The notes under the pieces: model-generated | The model's input: only the letters and a program-made list of their open reading frames with translations | Databases searched by the model: none | Told to the model about the DNA's origin: nothing | Position numbers and translations under genes: made by a program | Assembly: GCA_003645385.1 (NCBI GenBank) | Contig: QNEY01000107.1 | Coordinates: 1-6,298 of the forward strand | Length of the DNA stretch: 6,298 nt | Reading direction: 5' to 3' | Source: Gammaproteobacteria bacterium | Lineage (GTDB): Bacteria; Pseudomonadota; Gammaproteobacteria; Nitrosococcales; Methylophagaceae | Shown: positions 1-4,973 of the stretch, one piece after another | Numbering within the stretch: position 1 is the stretch's first letter | Layout of the letters: each line of letters opens with the position of its first letter

Positions 1-7
1 CTAACAG

Positions 8-538
8 ATGATGTTAAAAGAACACATAAATAAATGCTGTAAGTTTGGTGACTTCACTCTCACCAGTGGAAAGAAGTCAGACTTTTATGTTAATGTAAAA
101 GAACTGATGTTCACCCCAAAGACACTTGCCTTGATTGGTGAAGACTTGTACCTTGAGATTATTAAAATTTTTGGTGAAGTTGATTGTATTGGCGGTATGG
201 AAATGGGTAGTATCCCACTGACTTCAGCCGTTTCGATTTACTCACACAACAATGGTTCTTTATTCTCTGGCATACCACACTTTGTTGTGCGTAAAGAACC
301 ACGTAAGCACGGTATGGGGTCTCAGATTGAAGGTGTGTGCCATGGTGATATTGTGCTGGTTGACGATGTGCTAACCACTGGTGGCTCGCTGATGAAAACC
401 TGTGCCATCCTTAATGAGGCAGGGCATAATGTTACGGGGGCTATAGTGGTAGTTGATCGTGAAGAAGCTGACCACACCAAAATCCCTTTCCCCGTGATAA
501 GCCTGTGCAGTAAATCTGAATTACAGGAACTGCAATGA
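8..538 (+). CDS. pyrE: Orotate phosphoribosyltransferase (PyrE-like)
   Basis: By family, this enzyme joins orotate to PRPP to give orotidine 5'-monophosphate and pyrophosphate, in cytoplasmic de novo pyrimidine synthesis. The 176-residue protein has the family landmarks in order: FTLTSGKKSDFY (16-27, orotate/phosphate contact region), GGMEMGSIPL (62-71), the mobile catalytic loop VVRKEPRKHGMG (93-104), and the PRPP-binding signature IVLVDDVLTTGGS (115-127). It is slightly shorter than most bacterial PyrE proteins, which are about 200-215 residues. In the loop, the position matching the second catalytic lysine of enterobacterial PyrE appears to be Arg99 with Lys100 beside it, so either residue may serve. 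The start is ATGATG, so 8 or 11 are both possible, and the upstream ribosome site lies outside the window. The stop overlaps the next start by ATGA. A salvage phosphoribosyltransferase is less likely because the loop and N-terminal motif are orotate-type. Confidence 0.93.
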   Translation: MMLKEHINKCCKFGDFTLTSGKKSDFYVNVKELMFTPKTLALIGEDLYLEIIKIFGEVDCIGGMEMGSIPLTSAVSIYSHNNGSLFSGIPHFVVRKEPRKHGMGSQIEGVCHGDIVLVDDVLTTGGSLMKTCAILNEAGHNVTGAIVVVDREEADHTKIPFPVISLCSKSELQELQ

Positions 539-735
539 AAAGGGAAAACACAGTGTACACCTGTGACCAATGTAGTACAGAGGTGACCGTACACAAAGGA
601 TGCTTTGCAGGCACTAACCCTGATGCTGACTGGATACGTCTATACATGAAAGATAGGACATCTGACATACACAAAACAAGCTATCACTTTTGTTCTAAGG
701 GGTGCGTGGCAAACTACATGGTGGACAAAGCATGA
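535..735 (+). CDS. Small cysteine-rich, probably zinc-binding protein
   Basis: I do not recognise this 66-residue protein by name. It has a CxxC pair (Cys10, Cys13) near the start, Cys23 with His20 nearby, and a C-terminal HFCSKGC segment (His51, Cys53, Cys57). The spacing suggests one zinc-binding knuckle built from the two ends of the chain. The N-terminal part resembles small zinc-ribbon proteins in which CDxC begins the ribbon. The start overlaps the pyrE stop by four bases (ATGA), and the stop overlaps the next gene the same way, so translation is probably coupled. The sequence shows no enzyme motif. A structural or regulatory role is possible but unproven. Confidence 0.75.
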   Translation: MKRENTVYTCDQCSTEVTVHKGCFAGTNPDADWIRLYMKDRTSDIHKTSYHFCSKGCVANYMVDKA

Positions 736-911
736 TTGAAATTATGTACGACTCTGTTGAGCAAGAAACTGAAAACGCTTGGCTGATTGAATTTGAGCCA
801 GGAGTCCAACACTGGATGCCAAAAAGCCAATGTGAGGAACCAGATGGTAACACCATTGAGGTTAAAGACTGGCTGGTTGATAAAAAGGAACTTGAGGAAT
901 ACGTAGTATGA
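732..911 (+). CDS. Small hypothetical protein with a HWMPKSQ motif
   Basis: This 59-residue acidic protein has no assigned function. The start is the ATG at 732, which overlaps the previous stop as ATGA; an in-frame GTG at 702 would add ten residues but ignores this overlap. The segment from residue 15 to 35 (ENAWLIEF...VQHWMPKSQC) has alternating hydrophobic residues followed by W-[IM]-P-K-S. This pattern occurs in small phage proteins in which a short beta strand precedes 'WIPKS'. The rest is rich in Glu and Asp, ending KKELEEYVV. It is coupled on both sides by ATGA overlaps, so it belongs to the pyrE transcription unit. It is clearly a gene, with unknown role. Confidence 0.75.
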   Translation: MIEIMYDSVEQETENAWLIEFEPGVQHWMPKSQCEEPDGNTIEVKDWLVDKKELEEYVV

Positions 912-1096
912 GCGAAGGTAAACACTTGATTGGTAAACTCATGGATGAAATTGCTCACATGGATTCTGATAATGATTGGGATCCATCAGATGTAAGTAAT
1001 GATTCACGCATCAATCTGATCGAAGCACACTCCATGCTGGTGTACTTGAAAAGGAAACTGACTAAGGTAGCCATACGGGAGGGATACATTGGATAA
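908..1096 (+). CDS. Hypothetical protein with an acidic central segment
   Basis: This 62-residue protein matches no family I can name. Residues 5-17 could form an amphipathic helix. Residues 19-32 are very acidic (DSDNDWDPSDVSND), and residues 35-57 (NLIEAHSMLVYLKRKL...) look like a second helix with a basic end. There is no membrane segment or metal site. The ATG overlaps the preceding stop as ATGA. Its last codons carry a GGGAGGG sequence that serves the next gene, whose TTG start lies inside this reading frame. Position in the coupled chain supports it being translated; the sequence does not suggest a function. Confidence 0.7.
   Translation: MSEGKHLIGKLMDEIAHMDSDNDWDPSDVSNDSRINLIEAHSMLVYLKRKLTKVAIREGYIG
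1077..1083 (+). promoter_or_regulatory. Ribosome binding site that selects a TTG start
   Basis: GGGAGGG ends five bases before the TTG at 1089. The nearest in-frame ATG (1110) is 26 bases away, too far for this site. This is the reason for choosing TTG as the start of the following gene. Confidence 0.65.
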
Positions 1097-1394
1097 AAAT
1101 GCTGTAATCATGTGTTTGGTGGGGCTATGCCTACTAGGGGCAGTCTGGGGTTCAGTGCAAGATGTAGAAAACAAAAAATTAAAAGGCGATACAATGCAAG
1201 AAACAAGTGAATTAGTAGGTGTGTCTCTCATAGACAAGTTTGCTATGGCTGCTCTGTCTGGATTATTACAACGTGGTGACGGGGATATTATTGACCCAGA
1301 GTTATTCGCTAAAGATGCTTACCGTATAGCCAATGCTATGATGGAGCAAAGATTGAAGCGTACTGAATCTCGCTACGGTAAAAAGAAACAATGA
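1089..1394 (+). CDS. Small protein with N-terminal hydrophobic segment and a 'DKFAMAALSGLL' helical domain
   Basis: The 101-residue product has two parts. Residues 5-22 are hydrophobic (AVIMCLVGLCLLGAVWGS) and could be a membrane anchor or signal; no lipobox is evident. Residues 46-91 (SLIDKFAMAALSGLL ... LFAKDAYRIANAMMEQR) resemble a small helical domain common in phages and prophages, with the pattern DxFAxxAL-Gll ... lAxxAYxIAdAMLxxR, which usually stands alone at about 60-90 residues. The tail is basic. The TTG start is supported by GGGAGGG just upstream and overlaps the previous gene by eight bases. An in-frame ATG at 1194, preceded by an AAAGGCG-like site, would give only the helical domain (66 residues). 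Either start, or both, could be used. Function is unknown. Confidence 0.7.
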   Translation: MDKNAVIMCLVGLCLLGAVWGSVQDVENKKLKGDTMQETSELVGVSLIDKFAMAALSGLLQRGDGDIIDPELFAKDAYRIANAMMEQRLKRTESRYGKKKQ

Positions 1395-1513
1395 TTCTCA
1401 AGTTGAAGGCAATGAGTGCTGTGTTCGTGTTCCGTGCCTGTACCTTTTCGTGGATATTCTTATTGCCACACGCAGGTAGTACCCTTCAACTTCCTTTAAT
1501 TCGGAACTCCTAG
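1391..1513 (+). CDS. Possible 40-residue hydrophobic peptide
   Basis: An ATG overlaps the previous stop as ATGA, the junction used repeatedly in this operon. It opens a 40-codon frame ending at TAG (1511-1513). The peptide begins MILKLKAMSAVFVF and has a hydrophobic stretch through SWIFLLPHAG. There is no clear ribosome site of its own, so translation would depend on coupling. The frame lies across an inverted repeat (1400-1492), so the bases may instead be conserved for RNA structure. It may be a chance reading frame. Confidence 0.28.
   Translation: MILKLKAMSAVFVFRACTFSWIFLLPHAGSTLQLPLIRNS
1400..1492 (+). repeat. Inverted repeat forming a long imperfect hairpin
   Basis: AAGTTGAAGG (1400-1409) is the exact reverse complement of CCTTCAACTT (1483-1492). 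Inside it, GGCAATGAG (1408-1416) can pair with CTTATTGCC (1459-1467) with one G-U pair, and TCCGTG (1431-1436) can pair with CGTGGA (1449-1454) with two G-U pairs. Together these could make one extended, bulged hairpin. The two outer stems share 1408-1409, so they compete at that edge. Confidence 0.5.
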
Positions 1514-1570
1514 CCTGAAGCTGTGCGTCTCAGGTTAATATCCGTAACAGCATAACGGACTGTGAAACAG

Positions 1571-1601
1571 CACGAGTGGGTACCAGTTTGGGTACCCCGT
1601 G
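1571..1601 (+). repeat. Hairpin with GGGTACC/GGTACCC stem
   Basis: CACG (1571-1574) pairs with CGTG (1598-1601), and GGGTACC (1578-1584) pairs with GGTACCC (1591-1597). The loop is AGTTTG, and AGT (1575-1577) forms a small bulge. Eleven base pairs in 31 bases make this a stable candidate. No T-tract follows, so it is not a simple terminator. Confidence 0.5.
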
Positions 1602-1612
1602 TTATACACATA

Positions 1613-1655
1613 GAAGGGGGGTGGTTTTTGCTGAATCCTTTTACCGCCCCCCTTC
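1613..1655 (+). terminator. Strong G6/C6 hairpin, possible terminator or attenuator
   Basis: GAAGGGGGGTGG (1613-1624) pairs with CCGCCCCCCTTC (1644-1655) over 12 positions with one G-U pair, extendable by T1625-A1643. The loop is about 17-19 bases and T-rich at both ends. Only a weak T-rich stretch (ACCTTTACTT) follows, so classical intrinsic termination would be inefficient. It lies 21 bases before the ATG at 1677, just ahead of the TTAGGAGA ribosome site, where it could act as an attenuator, RNA-end stabiliser or processing signal. Confidence 0.45.
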
Positions 1656-1676
1656 ACCTTTACTTAGGAGAGTACA

Positions 1677-2204
1677 ATGCGAAGTATAAAAAAAGCCTTA
1701 CGCAAACAAATAGACCCTCAACAACGTGAATACATGAACGGTGTCAGATGGCTTGTTAACGATGGTCCACGTGGTAGTGGGCGTACTCACTTACTTGCCA
1801 TTGCCTTTGTTGATAAAGCCATATGCTGTGGGCACCCAGTCCACGTGTGGGATCACTACCCATACAATCCAGGGAGAGGTGCACACCATCTGTTCATGGA
1901 AATTGATAAAGTGGTGCAGAATGTCAACATGGCTCACCCGTACAAGATCCTTAAATTGCATATAAATCAAAGCCAGCGTTCCATTCAGGTAGCAGTGTTA
2001 CGTGATCCTACCAATAAACCATTGCCTGAATACGTAGGACACCTTAAATTAAGACCTGAAGAACGGTATATGTGCCATTGCCAAGATGGGCTTATCGTGT
2101 ACACAGACCTGCCTGCATGTGACAGGGTGAAATGTCCTAAATGTTCAATGTGGTATGAGGTATATGATAATGAGAAAGGCAGGGGTGTGGAGGCAGTGCG
2201 ATGA
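1677..2204 (+). CDS. P-loop-like protein with C-terminal zinc ribbon
   Basis: I cannot name this 175-residue protein. Residues 29-37 (DGPRGSGRT) resemble a Walker A loop, G-x4-G-[K]-T, but arginine (Arg36) replaces the lysine; a hydrophobic helix follows (HLLAIAFVDKA). I see no clear Walker B. The C-terminus has Cys133, Cys135, Cys148, Cys153 and Cys156, the last two as CPKC in VKCPKCSMWYEV, consistent with a zinc ribbon. TTAGGAGA ends six bases before the ATG. The stop overlaps the start of the SbcC-like gene as ATGA, so the two are probably co-translated and may work together on DNA. It could be a degenerate small ATPase or a nucleic-acid-binding adaptor. The reading frame is secure; the role is not. 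Confidence 0.75.
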   Translation: MRSIKKALRKQIDPQQREYMNGVRWLVNDGPRGSGRTHLLAIAFVDKAICCGHPVHVWDHYPYNPGRGAHHLFMEIDKVVQNVNMAHPYKILKLHINQSQRSIQVAVLRDPTNKPLPEYVGHLKLRPEERYMCHCQDGLIVYTDLPACDRVKCPKCSMWYEVYDNEKGRGVEAVR

Positions 2205-3202
2205 AAAGTATCCGTCTCGTCAACTTCCAGGCTCATAAGGATTCCACAATAGAGCTTGCAAAGGTAGGTATGACCGCCATTACTGGTAAGAGTCACCATG
2301 GTAAGTCTTCAGTAATACGTGCTGTTGGGTGGATGCGTGACAACAAACCAAAGAATCCACGGTTCATACGCAAGGGAACGAAGAAGGCCACAGTCACTAT
2401 TGGCACTGTCAGGCATGAGCGTACAGAGAAAACCAATAAGTATTTCATTGAGGGGAAGAAGGATCCTTTCACAGCGTTGCGTGGTGCTGTACCTGAAGAA
2501 GTTGAAGAAGCACTTGGCCTCGGACCTGATAATATTCAGGGTCAGCATGATAGGATATTCCTACTTGATGATAGCCCAGGAAAGGTTGCTGCAAAGCTGT
2601 CAACTTTAGTTGACTTGGAATCAACCACCACAGCCCTGAAGTACATTGCTCAGAAGAAAAGAACGCATAAGGCAAACGCTGAATCCCTCAAAAAACTCAT
2701 TGAAGAAACTGAAGCTCAAATTGAAAAGCTCAGTCATGTTGACACAGCAGACGCTGACCTTGTTGAAATTGAGTCTGAGGGCTCGCACATTGAACGGTTA
2801 CGGGCAAAGTGGTATACACTTGACTCAACTATTAAAAAGGCGGTACAGGCCAATTTGGAGCTTTCAGAGATACCAGACACATCAGCCCTTGAACCTGCCC
2901 GTAAATTAGAAAAGGCATGGGTTACCCTTGAAGAACTGAAAAGTGATAGACAAGTGCTGTACCGTACCATCTGCCGTATTGAGCAGTTGCAGGGTGAAGT
3001 ACAGTTTGATCCAAGTAAGTTACTCAAACGTGCAAATCGCTTATTGAAAATGCAGGATAAACGTCTGGGGCTGTCAATAGCTGTGGGCAATGCTGGTTCT
3101 TTTGAATTGGAAGTTGCTGAATTGAAAGATGAAGAAGCTGCACTACAGGCTAGAAAAGATGAATTACTCAAGGGCGAGTGCCCACTTTGCGGGAGAGTAT
3201 AA
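2201..3202 (+). CDS. SbcC/Rad50-like ATPase, N-terminal half ending at the zinc hook
   Basis: SbcC/Rad50 proteins are coiled-coil ATPases that control the SbcD/Mre11 nuclease at DNA ends. This 333-residue protein holds only the N-terminal part of that design. It opens with MKSIRLVNFQAHKDS, the usual first strand and 'F-x-x-H/F' turn, then Walker A GKSHHGKSS (29-37) and a Q-loop-like NIQGQHD (111-117). Residues about 145-325 are mostly charged helix, likely coiled coil. It ends in CPLCGRV with Cys327 and Cys330, the CxxC zinc hook that normally sits at the coil tip midway through SbcC. No signature motif or Walker B follows; these are in the gene starting at 5863. The stop shares its A with the next ATG (TAATG). 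The start overlaps the previous gene as ATGA. The frame is open to a natural stop, with no sign of frameshift. Confidence 0.88.
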   Translation: MKSIRLVNFQAHKDSTIELAKVGMTAITGKSHHGKSSVIRAVGWMRDNKPKNPRFIRKGTKKATVTIGTVRHERTEKTNKYFIEGKKDPFTALRGAVPEEVEEALGLGPDNIQGQHDRIFLLDDSPGKVAAKLSTLVDLESTTTALKYIAQKKRTHKANAESLKKLIEETEAQIEKLSHVDTADADLVEIESEGSHIERLRAKWYTLDSTIKKAVQANLELSEIPDTSALEPARKLEKAWVTLEELKSDRQVLYRTICRIEQLQGEVQFDPSKLLKRANRLLKMQDKRLGLSIAVGNAGSFELEVAELKDEEAALQARKDELLKGECPLCGRV

Positions 3203-3396
3203 TGAATGTAAGAGTTGAAATCACATACAATGTGGAAGATATCGGTGGTGTTGATTGCATAGCTGCTGTGGATAAAGCAGTACGTGAGAAAATGAAGAAG
3301 GCAGATGCTGTATGGTACGGTGGTGGGTACAACATGTCCACTGGTGATAGGGACATGGCCTTTGATTTACCAGTGGAGAACCCAAGTGAGGCGTAA
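3202..3396 (+). CDS. Small hypothetical protein between SbcC-N and SbcD
   Basis: The product has 64 residues. The ATG at 3202 shares a base with the stop of the SbcC-like gene (TAATG) and is preceded by GGGAG four to seven bases upstream; an in-frame GTG at 3178 lies within the CPLCG codons and is less likely. The N-terminus MNVRVEITYNVEDIGG looks like a beta strand, followed by a helix (VDCIAAVDKAVREKMKKA) and WYGGGYNMSTGDRDMAFDL. The G-x-x-x-x-TG-x-RD pattern recalls other small phage proteins of unknown role. Placement inside the SbcCD-like cluster hints at a link to DNA-end processing, but this is inference only. It overlaps the start of the SbcD-like gene by 11 bases. Confidence 0.7.
   Translation: MNVRVEITYNVEDIGGVDCIAAVDKAVREKMKKADAVWYGGGYNMSTGDRDMAFDLPVENPSEA
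3375..3378 (+). promoter_or_regulatory. Ribosome binding site for the GTG start of the SbcD-like gene
   Basis: GGAG ends seven bases before the GTG at 3386. An upstream in-frame ATG at 3305 would add 27 residues that look out of frame for the protein (IGTWPLIYQW) and would overlap the previous gene by 92 bases, so GTG is preferred. Confidence 0.6.
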
Positions 3397-4312
3397 ACTT
3401 AGTAACACACGCAAGGCTGATCCTGAGCAAAGGTTCATCGGGTGTGGTGATCTTCATGCTGCAAAGAATAAACCACGGTACCGTATTGATCCCTACTGGG
3501 AAACATGGCAGGGTAAAATGAGATGGGTAATCAACTATGCCAATGAGGTTGGTGCCAGACTGCTCATAGCAGGGGACATATTTGATACGTCACGGGTTTC
3601 ACCTGATGTAACCAACATCGTACTTGAGATATTCCTTGAAGCCTATGATGTTCCCTACGTGGTGGCAGGTCAGCATGATCTCAAGTACCATACAGACCTT
3701 GACAAGTGCCCACTGTATACCCTTGCATTGGCAGGGGCAGTAAAAATCATAGACAGGTTTGAAGAGTTTACTGGTGCAGGGTTTGGGCAACCAATACCTG
3801 AAGAAGCCAATAAGTTCCTGATCACCCATACCACCATCACCGAAGGTGACCCACCATTCTTTTTGCCAGATGCCATTGCTGCCAAGAAATTCATGCGTCA
3901 GCATCAACAGTACGATATCATTATAAGTGGTGATTACCACGTACCTTTCTCAGTTAAACTGGGTAAGCAACTGCTGATAAATACAGGTACTCTGATACGT
4001 AATAAGAAAGACATGCATGGGTACCACCCATACATCTGGGACATCACAACAGGTGGTGGCAACCCAACTAAAGTGGAACGTATTGAAGTACCGCATGAAC
4101 GGTTCTCTAATGTGTTTGACCTTGAGGGTATTGAGTATGACAAAGATCATGGCATAGTTATCGACACTAAACGCCTTAAAGAACTTATTGATTCAGGGGT
4201 TGAGAACAATGACCTCACAAGCATCGTTAGGACCATTTTCAAAACTATGGTTGCGGATGGTGTACACATAAACAAAACACTTGTGAACGAAGTGCTAGAA
4301 CAGTGTACATAA
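3386..4312 (+). CDS. SbcD/Mre11-like metallophosphoesterase nuclease
   Basis: This family cuts DNA ends and hairpins with two metal ions, under control of an SbcC/Rad50 ATPase. From the GTG the protein has 308 residues. The metallophosphoesterase motifs are all present: GDLH (Asp22, His24), GDIFD (Asp64, Asp67), GQHD (95-98; the common form is GNHD, but GQHDL is frequent in phage versions), THTT (His148) and GDYH (Asp183, His185) followed by LLINTGTLIR. Residues 260-308 form a helical tail that probably binds the ATPase partner. The genes for the two SbcC-like halves lie 5' and 3' of it. Its last 28 codons have a diverged second copy after the HNH gene (4973-5059), suggesting that this C-terminus was acquired together with that endonuclease. 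The protein is complete and should be active. Confidence 0.88.
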   Translation: MRRKLSNTRKADPEQRFIGCGDLHAAKNKPRYRIDPYWETWQGKMRWVINYANEVGARLLIAGDIFDTSRVSPDVTNIVLEIFLEAYDVPYVVAGQHDLKYHTDLDKCPLYTLALAGAVKIIDRFEEFTGAGFGQPIPEEANKFLITHTTITEGDPPFFLPDAIAAKKFMRQHQQYDIIISGDYHVPFSVKLGKQLLINTGTLIRNKKDMHGYHPYIWDITTGGGNPTKVERIEVPHERFSNVFDLEGIEYDKDHGIVIDTKRLKELIDSGVENNDLTSIVRTIFKTMVADGVHINKTLVNEVLEQCT

Positions 4313-4317
4313 AAGCA

Positions 4318-4348
4318 TTGACATACCCTAGTTGTATGGTACTATAAA
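4318..4348 (+). promoter_or_regulatory. Probable sigma-70 promoter of the HNH gene
   Basis: TTGACA (4318-4323) is a perfect -35 hexamer. Downstream, TATAAA (4343-4348) matches five of six -10 positions but with a long 19-base spacer; TACTAT (4340-4345) matches four of six with a 16-base spacer. It lies in one of the few real intergenic gaps, 35-65 bases before the HNH start. It could also drive the genes after the endonuclease gene. Confidence 0.5.
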
Positions 4349-4358
4349 ACTATTATAG
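4342..4358 (+). repeat. Small inverted repeat over the -10 region
   Basis: CTATAA (4342-4347) and TTATAG (4353-4358) are exact inverted copies separated by AACTA. They overlap the candidate -10 element and the expected transcription start, so the site could be an operator. It is short and AT-rich, so chance is quite possible. Confidence 0.3.
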
Positions 4359-4382
4359 GTCACTACACAAAAGGGGTGCAGA

Positions 4383-4973
4383 ATGAAGAAGAAATGTATA
4401 GATTGTAAAAAAAGTAAAAAAGTAAAAAAATTCTACGAAAACTCGGGTATGTCTGATGGGTTTTTAAGTACATGTATTAAATGCACACGTTTACGTAGAA
4501 GGGGTGCCCAAGAAAAGATTAAAGGGGTGTACAATAGTCAAGTAGCTCATTCCAAACATAGGGGGCACCCCGCACCTGATTATACACAACAACAGTTGAT
4601 TGATTGGTGTCTTGCACAACCGCTGTACCACAGATTACATAAGGCGTGGAAACAGTCAGGATATGTAAAAAAATTAGCACCCTCGTGTGATAGGGTTGAT
4701 GACTACAAACCATATACATTGGATAACATACAGTTAATGACATGGGAAGAAAATTACTCGAAGCATTTCAAAGGTAGGATTGAGGGGGTTGCTAATCAAC
4801 TATCGAAAAAGGTAGTACAGATACACAAAAATACAGGTAAAGTGATACAAAGCTTCTATTCTACACGGGATGCTGAACGTAAAGTTGGTGTATCTCAAAG
4901 TAATATAGTATCTGTGTGTAAGGGTAAACGAAAAACGGCTGGGGGTTTCAAATGGGAATACAACAAAAATTAG
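4383..4973 (+). CDS. HNH homing endonuclease with zinc finger and NUMOD1 domain
   Basis: Free-standing homing endonucleases cut a related genome lacking the gene and so spread by repair. The 196-residue protein has three parts. The first is a zinc finger with CxxC pairs Cys5/Cys8 and Cys31/Cys34, as in many phage endonucleases. The second is an HNH-type nuclease core around residues 100-125 (SCDRVDDYKPYTLDNIQLMT, then WEEN), matching the pattern D-R-x-D...GYxxxNIQ...N. The third is a NUMOD1-type DNA-binding module at 143-193 (KVVQIHKNTGKVIQSF ... KVGVSQSNIVSVCKG ... GGFKWEY). AGGGG precedes the ATG by six bases. The start of the gene is very A-rich and the gene appears lower in GC than its neighbours, as expected of a mobile gene. 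Its stop TAG overlaps a GTG opening the SbcD-tail remnant. It has its own start and stop and no intron core was seen, so it is neither an intein nor evidently intron-borne. Confidence 0.9.
   Translation: MKKKCIDCKKSKKVKKFYENSGMSDGFLSTCIKCTRLRRRGAQEKIKGVYNSQVAHSKHRGHPAPDYTQQQLIDWCLAQPLYHRLHKAWKQSGYVKKLAPSCDRVDDYKPYTLDNIQLMTWEENYSKHFKGRIEGVANQLSKKVVQIHKNTGKVIQSFYSTRDAERKVGVSQSNIVSVCKGKRKTAGGFKWEYNKN

Larger units (their letters stand above)
1395..1676 (+). ncRNA. Candidate structured noncoding region between two gene blocks
   Basis: About 280 bases separate the pyrE block from the SbcC block in a window where other genes nearly touch. It contains at least five potential stems: 1400-1409 with 1483-1492; CCTGA 1514-1518 with 1530-1534; TCCGT 1541-1545 with ACGGA 1555-1559; GGGTACC 1578-1584 with 1591-1597; and the G-run/C-run hairpin 1613-1655. 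Competing pairings also exist, for example GTGCTGT 1416-1422 with ACAGCAC 1567-1573. I could not match it to a tRNA, a group I intron core or a riboswitch I know. It may be a leader or attenuator for the genes starting at 1677, or a phage small RNA. No convincing promoter was found within it. Confidence 0.35.

Noticed and set aside
535..1096. Toxin-antitoxin pair among the small ORFs
   Set aside because: No toxin or antitoxin motif is seen. The small genes form part of a longer coupled chain typical of phage early regions.
1514..1560. tRNA-like segment (GGTTAATATCC resembling a T arm)
   Set aside because: No acceptor stem, anticodon arm or consistent cloverleaf could be built around it.
1578..1608. 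Promoter with TATACA at 1603-1608 before the 1677 gene
   Set aside because: Only four of six -10 bases fit, and no -35-like hexamer lies at the right distance (GGTACC is there instead).
2734..3171. Minus-strand open frame of 145 codons opposite the SbcC-like gene
   Set aside because: It is a serine-rich shadow of a coiled-coil coding region, with no ribosome site or recognisable domain.
3305..3385. N-terminal extension of the SbcD-like protein from ATG 3305
   Set aside because: It would overlap the 64-residue gene by 92 bases and add residues unlike the family. GGAG before GTG 3386 gives a better start.
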